Shown: positions 23,671 through 35,607 of the stretch, piece by piece
Position numbering within the stretch: the first letter of the stretch is position 1
How the letters are laid out: each line of letters begins with the position of its first letter
Origin: Apoderus coryli
Taxonomy: Eukaryota; Arthropoda; Insecta; Coleoptera; Attelabidae
Reading direction: 5' to 3'
Assembly (NCBI GenBank): GCA_911728435.2
Contig: OU452200.1
Span: 1,951,130 to 2,015,129 of the forward strand
DNA: 64,000 bases
Translations under genes and position numbers: made by a program
The notes under the pieces: generated by a model
Databases searched by the model: none
Told to the model about the DNA's origin: nothing
Seen by the model: only the letters and a program-made list of their open reading frames with translations

Positions 23671-26056
23671 CAAAGATTAATGTACACCTAGACAATTTTA
23701 TTGTGAATCAATTAATGCTAAAATTTTAAAAATTGCACTACTATTTCCAAAGTTGCAGCTTCAAACCTAAACCATACCAGCATAAATTCAGAATTTTTGC
23801 TTGCTTTCTGCTGTTTTCCAATTTTTTGCGGAAACAGTTAGGAATTCAGGGAAAACTGTAGAATAGTTTCTCCTAGGCAATTTTATTGTGAATCAATTGC
23901 TGCTAAAATTTTAAAAATTGCACTTCTATTTCCAAACTTGCAGCTTCAAACCTAAACCATACCAGCATAAATCCAGAATTTTTGCTTGCTTTCTGCTGTT
24001 TTCCAATTTTTTGCGGAAACAGTTAGAAATTCAGGGAAAACTGTAGAATAGTTTCTCCTAGGCAATTTTATTGTGAATCAATTGCTGCTAAAATTTTAAA
24101 AATTGCACTACTATTTCCAAAGTTGCAGCTTCAAACCTAAACCATACCAGCATAAATTCAGAATTTTTGCTTGCTTTCTGCTGTTTTCCAATTTTTTGCG
24201 GAAACAGTTAGGAATTCAGGGAAAACTGTAGAATAGTTTCTCCTAGGCAATTTTATTGTGAATCAATTGCTGCTAAAATTTTAAAAATTGCACTTCTATT
24301 TCCAAACTTGCAGCTTCAAACCTAAACCATACCAGCATAAATCCAGAATTTTTGCTTGCTTTCTGCTGTTTTCCAATTTTTTGCGGAAACAGTTAGAAAT
24401 TCAGGGAAAACTGTAGAATAGTTTCTCCTAGGCAATTTTATTGTGAATCAATTGCTGCTAAAATTTTAAAAATTGCACTACTATTTCCAAAGTTGCAGCT
24501 TCAAACCTAAATCATACCAGCATAAATCCAGAATTTTTTCTTGCTTTCTGCTGTTTTCCAATTTTTTGCGGAAACAGTTAGGAATTCAGGGAAAACTGTA
24601 GAATAGTTTCTCCTAGGCAATTTTATTGTGAATCAATTGCTGCTAAAATTTTAAAATTTGCACTACTATTTCCAAAGTTGCAGCTTCAAACCTAAATCAT
24701 ACCAGCATAAATCCAGAATTTTTGCTTGCTTTCTGCTGTTTTCCAATTTTTTGCGGAAACAGTTAGGAATTCAGGGAAAACTGTAGAATAGTTTCTCCTA
24801 GGCAATTTTATTGTGAATCAATTGCTGCTAAAATTTTAGAAATTACACTACAATTTCCAAAGTTGCAGCTTCAAACCTAAATCATACCAGCATAAATCCA
24901 GAATTTTTGCTTGCTTTCAGCTGTTTTCCAATTTTTTGCGGAAACAGTTAGGAATTCAGGGAAAACTGTAGAATAGTTTCTCCTAGGCAATTTTATTGTG
25001 AATCAATTGCTGCTAAAATTTTAAAAATTGCACTACTATTTCGAAAGTTGCAGCTTCAAACCTAAACCATACCAGCATAAATCCAGAATTTTTGCTTGCT
25101 TACTGCTGTTGTCCAATTTTTTGCGGAAACAGTTAGGAATTCAGGGAAAACTGTAGAATAGTTTATCCTAGGCAATTTTATTGTGAATCAATTTCTGCTA
25201 AAATTTTAAAAATTGCACTACTATTTCCAAAGTTACAGCTTCAAACCTAAACCATACCAGCATAAATCCAGAATTTTTGCTTGCTTACTGCTGTTTTCCA
25301 TTTTTTTTGCAGAAACAGTTAGGAATTCAGGGAAAACTGTAGAACAGTTTCTCCAAGACAATTTTATTGTGAATCAATTGCTGCTAAAATTTTAGAAATT
25401 GCACTACTATTTCCAAAGTTGCAGCTTCAAACCTAAACCATACCAGCATAAATCCAAAATTTTTGCTTGCTTTCTGCTGTTTTCCAATTTTTTGCGGAAA
25501 CAGTTAGGAATTCAGGGAAAACTGTAGAGTAGTTTCTCCTAGGCAATTTTATTGTAAATCAATTGTTGCTAAAATTTTAAAAATTGCACTACTATTTCCA
25601 AAGTTGCAGCTTTAAACCTAAACCATACCAGCATAAATCCAGAATTTTTGCTTGCTTTCTGCTGTTTTCCAATTTTTTGCGGAAACAGTTAGGAATTCAG
25701 GGAAAACTGTAGAATAGTTTCTCCTAGGCAATTTTATTGTGAATCAATTGCTGCTAAAATTTTAAAAATTGCACTACTATTTCCAAAGTTGCAGCTTCAA
25801 ACCTAAACCATACAGCATAAATCCAGAATTTTTGCTTGCTTTCTGCTGTTTTCCAATTTTTTGCGGAAACAGTTAGGAATTCAGGTAAAACTGTAGAATA
25901 GTTTCTTCTAGACAATTTTATTGTGAATCAATTGCTGGTAACGATGAAAGTTTTAATTGCCCATTTCTATTCGATTATTTGTGAAACTAACTGGATTGGT
26001 TATAAGAGAAAAATAATGTCGATACTATAGAACTTCTAGGTGTACATTAATCTTTG
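23671..26056. mobile_element. TIR element filled with 185-bp satellite
   Basis: The left end CAAAGATTAATGTACACCTA (23671) is repeated inverted at the right end (26035-26056), a 22-bp perfect inverted repeat. ACTAAAT flanks both sides (23664-23670 and 26057-26063), a 7-bp target duplication. The interior is almost entirely the 185-bp tandem array, plus about 100 bp of unique sequence at the right. No transposase is present, so the element is non-autonomous. A 7-bp duplication does not fit mariner (TA) or hAT/P (8 bp). Superfamily is left open. Confidence 0.85.
23688..25937. repeat. 185-bp tandem satellite, about 12 copies
   Basis: The landmark GGCAATTTTATTGTGAATCA recurs at 23876, 24061, 24246 and 24431, exactly 185 bp apart, and onward to about 25915, where the unit reads GACAATTTTATTGTGAATCA. 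Each unit also carries CCATACCAGCATAAATCCAG and TTTTTTGCGGAAACAGTTAG. Units differ by only a few bases. The first four alternate A-B-A-B (CACTACTATTTCCAAAG against CACTTCTATTTCCAAAC, AAATTCAG against AAATCCAG, GTTAGGAATTC against GTTAGAAATTC), showing 370-bp dimers at the left end, whereas later units are mostly one type. The frame at 25213-25395 is incidental. Confidence 0.97.
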
Positions 26057-26063
26057 ACTAAAT

Positions 26064-26652
26064 ATTTGACAATTTTTGAGCAAAACTTTCTTCGCATGTT
26101 CGTTCGACACTTACATTTATTGAGTAAAAGAAATACCTAACATGGAAGGACACGCGACTACTGCTATAGTTTTTAAAACGCGATTATCTAGAATGTCCCC
26201 TTAAATTATTTTAAGTTAATTTCGAGACACCCTGTATATATTATTATCCGCTAGTTAAAATTAGCTGCTTCATGCTGAAACGAAGGTATAAAACTGTATC
26301 CACATTACATTTTTATACTTTTAAACTAAGCTGAAATAAAACAATAGAACGTGTAAAAGTAAATAATAAAATTGTTATGACCTCCCACGGGTCCACATTT
26401 ATTATCTTGTCTAAAAGTCTTCTGTGTTGCAAAGGATAAAAAAAGGAATTAAATTGTATCTACTACCAAAGCAAACACAAACCTCTTCCTAATCTTAATT
26501 TAATTATTTATGGGATCATTATAAGATCTTTATTTATATATTTAAACATATGAGTGATATCTGTTTCCAAAGGCCAAATCTACAATAAAAGGACAGAGAA
26601 GCAGAAGATGGTGCATAATATTCCAAGCTTGGGGTTTGCTAATTTGACATTT
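26064..26652. other. Intergenic, no gene seen
   Basis: AT-rich. A Tc1/mariner-like end (ACACCCTGTATATA) lies near 26228. A minus-strand AATAAA near 26530 could serve as the polyadenylation signal of the gene that follows. Confidence 0.4.
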
Positions 26653-26979
26653 TTAAATTTTCATTGTGTTTACCAATGCATTTTCTAATTTTGACTTGGA
26701 AAACCTATCATACCAAGTACCGTAAAAGTCATGTAAGAAAAAACCGTATCTTCGTAAGGAATTCCCACATTTACCCAGGCCCTGGTATTTTATAAACATT
26801 GTCTTACCTCCTGATTTGTTATCCTGAAATGTTGCACTAATTACATCATCTAATTCGTTAACATCGACTAAGGAACCGCTCATAGCTTCCGACCAAAAAG
26901 GACCTTCTAAAGGATCTATAGGTTGCGTTGAAATTTCTAGTATCCCGAAGAGGATTATTAGAAGAAGTAGTTTACACAT
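26653..26979 (-). CDS. Small secreted protein, unknown function
   Basis: A 108-residue frame begins MCKLLLLIILFGILEISTQ, a clear signal peptide with a short basic n-region and hydrophobic core. The start codon follows directly after the splice acceptor TTTCTTTACAG (26980-26990), so an upstream non-coding or 5'UTR exon is expected. The mature part has WSEAMSGSLVDVNELDDVIS, a KYQGLGKCGNSLRRYG segment and FLHDFYGTWYDRF. Only one cysteine remains after the signal peptide. A potential donor, GCATTG|GTAAAC, lies nine codons before the stop (stop included), so the coding region may continue in another exon. I do not recognise the family. The signal peptide and acceptor argue for a real gene; the mature sequence gives no function. 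Confidence 0.6.
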   Translation of the reverse strand: MCKLLLLIILFGILEISTQPIDPLEGPFWSEAMSGSLVDVNELDDVISATFQDNKSGGKTMFIKYQGLGKCGNSLRRYGFFLHDFYGTWYDRFSKSKLENALVNTMKI

Positions 26980-27104
26980 CTGTAAAGAAATGAAATACGT
27001 ATAATATCAAAATAAAAATGTACATGAGAGAGATATACAGAGATATTCACGCAACACGTCGTTTTTTTAGAAATTCGTTATACCCACAGGGCTATATACA
27101 GATC

Positions 27105-28045
27105 CTTACTTGATGACCTACCCTAGGCTTCGTAGATTCGATCGAGACACCCCACATACCCTGGTCATTTCGGACTAGATGTCCAAAGGACATATACCAA
27201 GCTCAAACATGAGGGTCGATCACTGATTTTCTTATGCTTTTCCAAAGTGAGATTTTCATAAAAATGTATGGCCTATGTTTGAGGGTCCCTATTGCTGAAG
27301 GTTTTCATGCTACACCCCACATTATATATATATTTGGAATCAACGCAACAAACTCTATAATCGTACCAATTTTCATGAAAATCTATTTTCAAAAGAAAAT
27401 TTAATTTTTTCCATTATCTTTATTTATTTCACGATTTTGACAAAAAAAAATTTCGCCTCAATCTTTACCAAACTCACCACGTTTGTGCCTATGCCCATAC
27501 TCATGGAGAAAAAGGGTTCTCTGGTGAAGAAAATATTGTTAGAGGATCAGGACTTTGCTCCAAAAAAAGGCCATATGCAGACCCTTAGTTGATGACCTAC
27601 CCTAGGCTTTGTAGCTTTGATCGAGACACCCCACATACCCTGGTCGTTTCGGAATAGATGTCTGATGAACATATTCAACGCTCAGACATGAGGGTCGATC
27701 ACTAATTTTTTTATAATTTTCCAAAGGTGATCTATATTTGGTGGGGTGTAGGCTTTCACTTGATGACCTACCCTAGGCTCCGTAGATTTAATCGAGGCAC
27801 CCCACACACCCTGGTCGATTCGGAATAGATGTCCAATGGACATATACCAAGCTCAGATATGAGGGTCGATCACTAATTTTCTTATGCTTTTCCAAAGTGA
27901 GATTTTCATAAAAATGTATGGTTTTGTCTATGTTTGAGGGTCCCTATTGCTCAAGGTTTTCATGCTACACCCCACATTATATATATATTTGGAATCAGCG
28001 CAACAATCTCTATAATCGCACCAATTTTCATGAAAATCTATATGC
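27105..28045 (-). repeat. Inverted copy of the 21.3-22.4 kb repeat modules
   Basis: The minus strand carries the same modules as 21341-22390. GTATGTGGGGTGTCTCGATC is seen as its complement near 27150, 27625 and 27800 (the last slightly altered), with the GGAGCAAAGTCCTG module near 27550. Copies are separated by the same TTTGAGGGTCCCTATTGCT stretch. Mariner ends like those at 21269 and 22500 were not found here. The modules are mixed in order and partly truncated. Confidence 0.85.
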
Positions 28046-28850
28046 GTACTGAAATTTTCTTGGCATTGAGGTTCGAATAATGATAAAAACATTTGAAATA
28101 AAATTGTGTCTTATTTCATGCCAACGTTTCGACGATGATGAATGAAACTTTTTGCATCGTGTTTCTTCAAAATGTTATTATCACACTCCGTATATATTCT
28201 CTAAAGTTCCATCCCCAACGTAACTGTCAATAATATGATTATTCCAAAGCTTTCAGGTATATTTTCGCACTCCCTTCACTTGTTAAATTCACAGTTTTTA
28301 TGATTTTATTTATCTGTCACTCCTCTATGAATTATTAAAAGCTCTTTTGCACTTTAAAAACTCTTACCCTACGTTTTAGTATTTCTTTCTTTTGTTCATT
28401 ATTATAACTATACAGAGCTTTTCCCGATACGGAGTGAATTTTACACAAAATAGTCAGAAACTTTTCAATCAAGACGAGACGCCACTATTTTTAACTCAAA
28501 ATCCACATTAGAAGATCATCTCATATTGCACTAACCCCTCAGTACATGAATTGCTACAAAAAAAAAATCTCCACTGATCCTCTTCGACCGATTCATCTAC
28601 AAGGAAAGGTTTCATCTAAATTCTGACGAACAGCAAAATGTATGGGTCAATGCGGGATTTTGTACATAAAAAGGATCAACAATGCAGTCGTTATACAGGG
28701 TTATGGTTGCAACAAACGAAAACTGGAGATTCCTGAAAACAATTCAAGCATTTTTTACCATTAGACCCATGTCCGCAAATGCTTCTTTATCGAGATACAG
28801 GGTGTCCAAATTTAGTGGTCAAATTAGGTTTTTTGTTCATTTCTCAACAA
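28046..28850. other. Intergenic with transposon debris
   Basis: Around 28115-28140 is a CGTTTCGACGATGATGAA block like the terminal sequence near 47000. At about 28590-28660 the + strand reads KERFHLNSDEQQNVWVNAGF, which may be a decayed Tc1-like catalytic segment. Orphan TACAGGGT ends occur near 28690 and 28797; the latter directly abuts the truncated LINE. Confidence 0.4.
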
Positions 28851-28859
28851 CTAGCTAAC

Positions 28860-30130
28860 CGATTTTGAACTGAATGAACAGGTTTCCGTTGAAAAACCCT
28901 CCCTGAAGCCGTGTTGACATTCACTCAAAACGTTAGTAAATTTTAAAAATTCCAATTTTCTGTCTGCTACAATCTTTTCAATAATCTTAGATAAAGTACT
29001 TAGCAGGGCTATAGGCCTGTAATTCTCCAGCGCTAGTTCATTACCTTTTTTATATATAGGGATAATGAGGGCATTTTTTAATTGATCTGGAAATATCCCG
29101 CATTGTATCGCCATGTTTAGTAACTCGGCTATTACAGGGGAGAGCATATCTAAGGAATGTTTAAATATTTTAATAGGGATACAATCCATACCAGTGGACC
29201 CCTTGTTTGGGAAGTTCTTGATTGTTCTAGCCACATCATGCGAAGACACCGGAGAGAAAAACATACTCCGAGGATTAAACGGACACACAGTACATGACGC
29301 TGAAAAGCCTCCGCCAAAACGAGAGGTCAATCTAGCTTGAATGACCGTAGAAAAATACAAACAGAAGGCAGATGCAACCTCAATGGGATTATTGATTATT
29401 TTATCATTCTGAGATATTGTCAAGTTCCGCCGCTGTTTCGCCTGTCTACCTGTATATTCACTCAATATATTCCATACAGTCTTCGTTCGTTGACTCGGCC
29501 AAACAGCGAATAAACCGATTGTTCTCTTCGATCGAAATCATTCGCCTGACCCCACCTCTACGCTCCCTATAAGTTTGATGCAAGTTGTCATCCTGAATGT
29601 GCTGTCTTAGCCAATTCATATATTGGAGCTCATCATATTCATGTTGAAGCTCATCAGAAAACACCACTCTGAATGTCCTGGGTCTATCAAAACCGGAACG
29701 TCTAAGGGGAAATGCGGCCCTAAAACACCATTCCAGTCGCTGCCAGAAACCCCGAAAAGCATCCTCAAAAGGCTGGTCCAAGAATTCGCTCATGTTACGA
29801 CTACCAATCAAAAAAGCGAAACTCACTTAAACCAGCATTGGAAAAACCCCTAACATAGGAGTGACATTTGTTAGCAGAATCAGGAGGGCTCGCAGCATAT
29901 GTGACATCAGAAAGCTGGGCATTATGATCAGAGAAACCAATGTTGAAATTAGAAACTCTTGTTGAGAGAGGATTATTTGTTAGAACATAATCAATTCTAG
30001 ACGACACCGTTCTTGAGGCAATTTCGCGTAGGCGAGTCAACTAGAGACGACAGGCCAAACGAACTAATAACATCATATAGAAGCTTACAGTCGTATCCTG
30101 ATCGCTCACCCATGTCGTTGAATGAATTTT
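28860..30130 (-). pseudogene. Jockey/CR1-like LINE fragment, endonuclease to mid-RT
   Basis: From 30130 downward on the minus strand, the endonuclease end reads GERSGYDCKLLYDV, SRIDYVLTN and GFSDHNAQ. A linker follows (29826-29458), then the RT start with AELLNMAIQCGIFPDQL, LIIPIYKKGNELALENYRPI and CQHGFREGFSTETCSF. The RT stops at about 28890, before the YxDD box, where it runs into sequence with a TACAGGGTGTCC end. Both 5' and 3' ends are missing; LINEs normally lose only the 5' end, so a later deletion or insertion cut this copy. It is related to the LINE at 48755-50190 (shared ALENYRPI and GxSTETC blocks). Confidence 0.85.
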
Positions 30131-30561
30131 AATTAAATAACGTCAAAGTTATTTCTTGTAAATTGTGCTCCCGCATGAGTTTATTATTTATTTTTTATGA
30201 AACTATTTCAATTTTGGCTAAGATCAACATGCCATACAAAAATTGCGTATTCGGTGTTATTCAATTTACAATAACAGAAAGGAAAACACACAGCTTAGCA
30301 CCAGCTCTATCGATATATAGACATAAACGCTGGAGGGTCGATTTTTGATTTGAAACTCATGTCGCGTTCAGGAGCAAATAATATATCAGGATTAAGGGTT
30401 TTATTGAGTTAGTATAGGCGATGGGTTGTATATATATATATATTGATGTTATATCTACCTGTACATTTGTACCTATGTCCGGTGAAATAGAAACGTAAAT
30501 AGTATTTTTGGGATTAGTTTAATATTTTGCAAATAAACACAGAAAATTGATGCTATAACTC

Positions 30562-31190
30562 TAATTTAAAAATAGATCCCTGAGGGAAACCACAGCGAGC
30601 TGTCCTTGGTGAAGATATGGAACCTCCAACCCTCACCCGCTGTACCCTGTTGCTTAGATATGAGTCAAAGAGTTTAAGAGAAGTGTCGTTCAAACCACAG
30701 GACTTCAGTATCGATCTCAGAATTTGGTAGTTTATGGTATCAAAAGCTCTGCTATAGTCGAGCAAAACGAGAACCGTATTTTTATTAGAATCTGATGCTT
30801 CTACGATATCATGCACTATGTCGAGCAGCGCTGTACAGCAACTGTGAGACGGTCGAAATCCTGATTGGAGCCTGGGCAAAATATTGTTATCATTTAAGTA
30901 GTCACGCAATTGATATTCCATTATTTTCTCAACTAGTTTTGAAAGGCCTGGCAGGATACTGATAGGTCTAAGATCTTTGTACACTTGTGGACTCTTCACC
31001 TTAGGTATAGGTGTAATAATTGATTCTTTCCAGCAGTCTGGAGAGATGTCATCCAACAACACAATATTGACCAAATATTTATGGAGAACACAGCTTAAGA
31101 ATACTAATCCCAACACCATCCAAACCTGGAGAAGTATTTCTCAACTTTTTAAGTGTGGTGAATACTACTTCCTCAGTCACTAAATCTAGT
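30562..31190 (-). pseudogene. Non-LTR RT fragment, second family
   Basis: The minus strand reads LVTEEVVFTTLKKLRNTSPG, LDGVGI, then after a frameshift ESIITPIPKVKSPQVYKDLR, PISILPGLSKLVEKI, LQSGFRPSHSC, VLLDYSRAFDTI and CGFPQGSIF. It ends abruptly right after the PQGS box, so YxDD is missing. Compared with the neighbour at 28860-30130, the block spellings differ (DLRPISILPGLSK against NYRPIALLSTLSK), so these are different families. Between them (30130-30562) I see no gene. Confidence 0.85.
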
Positions 31191-33077
31191 TAGTATAATT
31201 TGTACGCCCGCCATGATTATTACTACTAATTAATGTCTACAATTTGTCATAGTTGTTGATTATTTTTGTCAAGTTTCATATTTATTTGCTATCTAAAGCC
31301 ATCATGGCCAACTAAAATCAATTAAATTTCAAATTCATATCACTATTGTAATAGAAAAATGTAAAATTGCCAATATTTTGAAAACTATCAGTTTTTGGGA
31401 TAGACATCCTTTCATAAACTTGCCCTTATTTTTGATGCAAAAAAATAAAAAATATATAAAATGGGGGGTTGCCATTTAAAAATTTTGATTTATGACACTT
31501 TTTTCAATTTGATTTTTTACCCTTTTTTCCAAATACCCTGTATTAATATTTACTAAAAAATATATGTAGGCGGCTAAAGTAGGTCTATATCTTCTAGGAT
31601 ATTCTAACAAATTAAATTATTAAAGCTTCCATATAATAAAAAATTGTTATTATTCTCTATACTGAAAACGTCATTTTTGACATAAAATTTCAAATATTTC
31701 GAAAACCGCTGGCGATAGATATAACATATTATGAATGAAATATGTTTAAAATTACAAAGAGAATCCAAAAAAAAATATAATTTACATAGGGTCGCATTTG
31801 AAATAAGGAAGTTGACACCCATTTCCGGTCTAACCGGAAGTGCTAGATTCTTGAAAACATTTTAGCCGAATTGGTCCCGTAGACTTAACTACCACACCAG
31901 ATATACAAAAAATGCAAGTTTGGGTTATGACACAAAAACAGTTCAATGTAGAAAAAAACTGCCTCTCTTAAAATATTTTACTTAAAATAATCTAATAAAC
32001 CCAAGTTACAGCTTCTTGATAAGTTACCGGATAACCGAGATACGAGGGGGGTGCCAAAATGCAAAGTTTTCAAAAACGCCCTGTATCTCAAAAAGTAAAA
32101 GTGTTACCTTAATTCTGATTATGACATCTTAAGTTTGATAAAAAAGTAGCATAGTGTCCCGAAAACCGTTCCCTTCTATCTTTACTAGTAACCGAGATAA
32201 CCTGCAAAACCTTCGTATTTGGGACACCCTGTATAATATATTTTATTTTTTATTCTATAGGAGAGTTTTTTTTTTAAGTTTTGCTATAAAATACCTCAAC
32301 TAAAAAATCAAGAAACCAAAAATTGAACTAATTTGAATTAGAAATATATATAATTTCACTTACATTATTGTAAGAAAAATTCCCCATCATTTCGCACTTT
32401 TTGTACAAAACACTGTAAAATATTGTTAAATATTTCACATAAAATTCATGCCGTTTTGAATTAAAGCGCCTTTTAGGTTCAAGTTTTTGCGGCAATGTCC
32501 GTAAGTCGACTGAATGTTTTTACAACAAACGGAAAACTAAATCGAAAAAGTTTGGCACGCGCATATTTTCAACTTTCCACGCAAAATGAGGCAAAAGAGG
32601 AGTTTAAATATTGATAACGCCGTGTGGTGGCCACCCGCTTTTCTACACTACCGATATAATATACTACAATTTCCACTAACTTGTAACTTGTTGCTTCATA
32701 GTCTTATCCAATAGGGTTGTCAGGAATCTTAGTTTTTTTTTGCAATGCTGAACCATCACACGTTTTGTTTTGCTGAAACTTTTTACCGAATAACCTCATT
32801 TTTTTTGTCGCTAGGACAATAAATACTTATTGATGATAAATGAGTTTAATTTTTCCTTTTTTTTTTTTTATTTTCAGGTAACAATTATTTAGTAATGATA
32901 AGTTAATATGAAACAAGAAGCTTCTAAATTAAACTTTAAAACCAACCTAATTTGCTGCGTGATTTTTAAATCAATCTGTAACGAGACAACTTTTGAATAG
33001 TGAGATAACAATGGCAAAATAATATAACTCCTCTTTAATTACTTAAGTTATAAATCTAATGTATCGGATAAAGATTT
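31191..33077. other. Intergenic, degraded repeats
   Basis: Contains three orphan CCCTGTAT ends (about 31535, 32084 and 32222) typical of Tc1/mariner MITEs, none with a matching inward partner. No coding region is supported; the minus-strand frame at 31604-31822 is background. Confidence 0.4.
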
Positions 33078-33140
33078 TTGAAACTAAAATATAAAACTTT
33101 GAAACTAAAATATAAAACTTTGAAACTAAAATATAAAACA
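33076..33140. repeat. 21-bp minisatellite, three copies
   Basis: GAAACTAAAATATAAAACTTT is repeated three times; the last copy ends in ACATT. Copies are otherwise identical. Confidence 0.9.
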
Positions 33141-34498
33141 TTAAATATCATACATTTAAAACTACATTTTGAATATTTTTGCATTGGGCGACATCTAGCC
33201 ATCAACATCTACAACTAGCATGCCATTAAAGGTGTTGTTGCGATGTGCACTGTACTCGGAGAAATAAACATTTTTCTGAGGTACTGTACTTCTTTTGTAG
33301 ATGACGCTAATACAAGAATTATAAGTCCCTGTAGTTCTTTCTATGTGTTCCACGACTGTTTTTCGCATTACGCAAAAGATGGCGCCATATTATTGAAATG
33401 ACATATACCAGGTTCGCTCAAATAATGAGCATTACATTTTAGTGAGACTTTCTCTAATAAATAATTATAAAATCGCTGACTGAAATTGAACAAGATATTT
33501 GAAACTTTATGAAATTTTTGTCAGCGACCTTGATTTAGTTTTATATAATATGTAACAACTATTCATAGTTAGGTATATTTTTTTATCATCTACTTTTTGT
33601 AGTTATAAAAAAAACATTAGGTAATGTTTAAAAAAAATTAAGGTCAACTGTCCGAAAGAAGAAAATTAGAACTGTACGAGGCAGTATTAATAAGTATTTA
33701 CTAGTAGTAAATTTTATCAAATATTTGCATGAAATCATATCAAGTATGTACTAATTCTAGGTAGTATTTCTCATTTTTTTTTACAATGGAATGATCTTTG
33801 CCGGAGCTTCTAGAATCTACACTTCACGTGTAACTAATTATAATGAAGGACAAGTTCAATGTCATAAAGAAGTATCTGATCATAATTCATATAATGCACC
33901 TACATTTTTCTGTACTTATTTATCTATACGTAAGAAGTTTTATGGTAAACTAGTTATTAGATTTTATCCATGGAATTATATTTATTATTAGTGATATTGT
34001 ATCATTGTTAATCAAGTGCAATAAATAAATATTAGCATACAGTCAGAGCCGGACCTAGACCTTTTATTGCCCTGGAAAAAAAATGTTAAATTTTCCATTT
34101 CAACTTTTATTATTTAGCATATTTATAATGTTTTTAAAAAATATACAAAATTATACAGAATAAAGGTTTTTTAACCTACATGTTCCGGAAATGTCTCCTG
34201 TTTGAGCCATACAGTTTGCCTAAAACTAACAGAAATAGTTGCAAGATTGTGCGTCCACTTCCAGGGACGGGATCTTTGGATCCGCATTGAAGAAAAACGC
34301 CTATTTTTGTTCTTTTATCTCGGAGGTCATTTCTTGAAAATTGGGGAATAAAACGAGAAGTGAGGCGCGGATCTACTGAATCAATATAGCAGCACACATG
34401 CTTCTCTGAGTTTTCGTACAGACCAGTTTGTTTTTTGAAAAAAACTCACACTAAATGTTGAAAAAAATTGTTGCGACTAAGAGAATCTATTATTTAAA
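33141..34498. other. Intergenic, no supported gene
   Basis: The + frame at 33791-33991 and the - frame at 34176-34397 show no domain I know. A CAGAGCCGGACCTAG string near 34045 resembles a hAT-type terminus, without a partner. Confidence 0.35.
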
Positions 34499-35078
34499 CG
34501 GTTATTCAATAAATCCGTGGGATATATTACGGAGGAAATAATTTTGTCCCTAGAGTGGCCAGGATGGCGAATTCTTACTTAAGCGTTGATTTCTTTGCGC
34601 CTATAGGTGAATTTATTCGCGGTTTGAAATGTGAGCGTCGTAACGGCAGTTTTGCGTAAGTCGATCGATGCCTGTTGCGTTGACGATCATGGTTTTCCTT
34701 TTATTCCTGGCGTGGGTCTTGCGAATAGCTTTAATATAACTTGAATTATGTTTAAATTGTCTACTTATTGTGTAATTTAAAGTTTCTTAGGTTTTGTAAA
34801 ATTGTTAAATTTGTGTAGTATTGCATGGAATTATATTTGTTATATTATATTGTATGCTGTATAAATGGACTTTATCCGTGAATAAATAAATAAATAAGTA
34901 AGAAAAAAACAAAATTTTGACAAAACTAGATTTTATTATTCAACATAGTTGCCTTCGAGGGCAATACAATGAGTATAGCGATTTTCCAACATTTGGAAAC
35001 CACTTTGATCTGAAACCAGGAAAAAGTCATATGGAAAAAATTCTAGTAACGCCATCTATGTATCCTTTTCGAATGGCC
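34499..35078 (-). mobile_element. Mariner relic interrupted by a retroelement tail
   Basis: The left end GGTTATTCAATAAATCCGTG and the right end, read inward as TAGGCCATTCG then ATAGATGGCGTTACTAG, match the two ends of the relic at 21269-22500. On the minus strand LENRYTHCIALEGNYVE, followed by a stop, is the mariner transposase C-terminus (about 34948-34998). The sequence from about 34530 to 34903 does not belong. It ends in AATAAATAAATAAATAAG, the 3' tail of an inserted LINE or SINE. Little else of the mariner survives. Confidence 0.7.
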
Positions 35079-35524
35079 TATAATACGTAAGTTTCAGTTG
35101 AATAGTGAGTATTTAATTTTAATTTAAAAATATTAAATTAAATTAAAAATATTAAGAACAAAGAAAAATAAAATAAATAAGAGATAATAGTCAAAAAAAT
35201 GAATTATAATTCAGAGCAAAATTGTTTTTATAGATATTTAGTATTGACATTGAATACGATAACTTTTGTCACACCACTGTAAGCTATAAAAACAATCCCT
35301 TTTATTCAAATAAACAAATCCACAGCAATTTAAATTGTTCTAACATTATGACATTGTTTATACAAAATCTTTTAATAATGATATACATAGTAAAAGGTAA
35401 ATCAAAAAGTAGGGGCTTTATACTATTATATTAAAAGATTTTCATGATAAAACACCCACTTACCTATTTACCTTTAATTAAGACAATTTCCTTCAACAAA
35501 AATGTATCAACTATAACGCACGTT
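35079..35524. other. Upstream region of the proline-rich secreted gene
   Basis: AT-rich. A TCAGT string at 35525-35529, an arthropod-type initiator, lies about 80 bp before the ATG, but I see no convincing TATA box at the right spacing. Transcription start is not established. Confidence 0.3.
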
Positions 35525-35607
35525 TCAGTTTAAGCAATCATTCTTTTAGTTCGCATTTTGACACGGTCGAAAAGAGTGTTTAAATTAAATCCACGAATCT
35601 AGCAAAC

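Noticed and set aside
25213..25395. 60-residue frame inside the 185-bp array
   Set aside because: It depends on point differences in one or two satellite units.
23671..26056. CRISPR-like array because of regular repeats
   Set aside because: Units are 185 bp with no unique spacers, in a eukaryotic genome; it is a tandem satellite.
31535..32230. Tc1/mariner MITE between CCCTGTA motifs
   Set aside because: All three motifs point the same way, so they cannot be the two ends of one element.
33791..33991. Small plus-strand gene (frame with two cysteines)
   Set aside because: No signal peptide, domain, splice context or recognisable family; composition is background.
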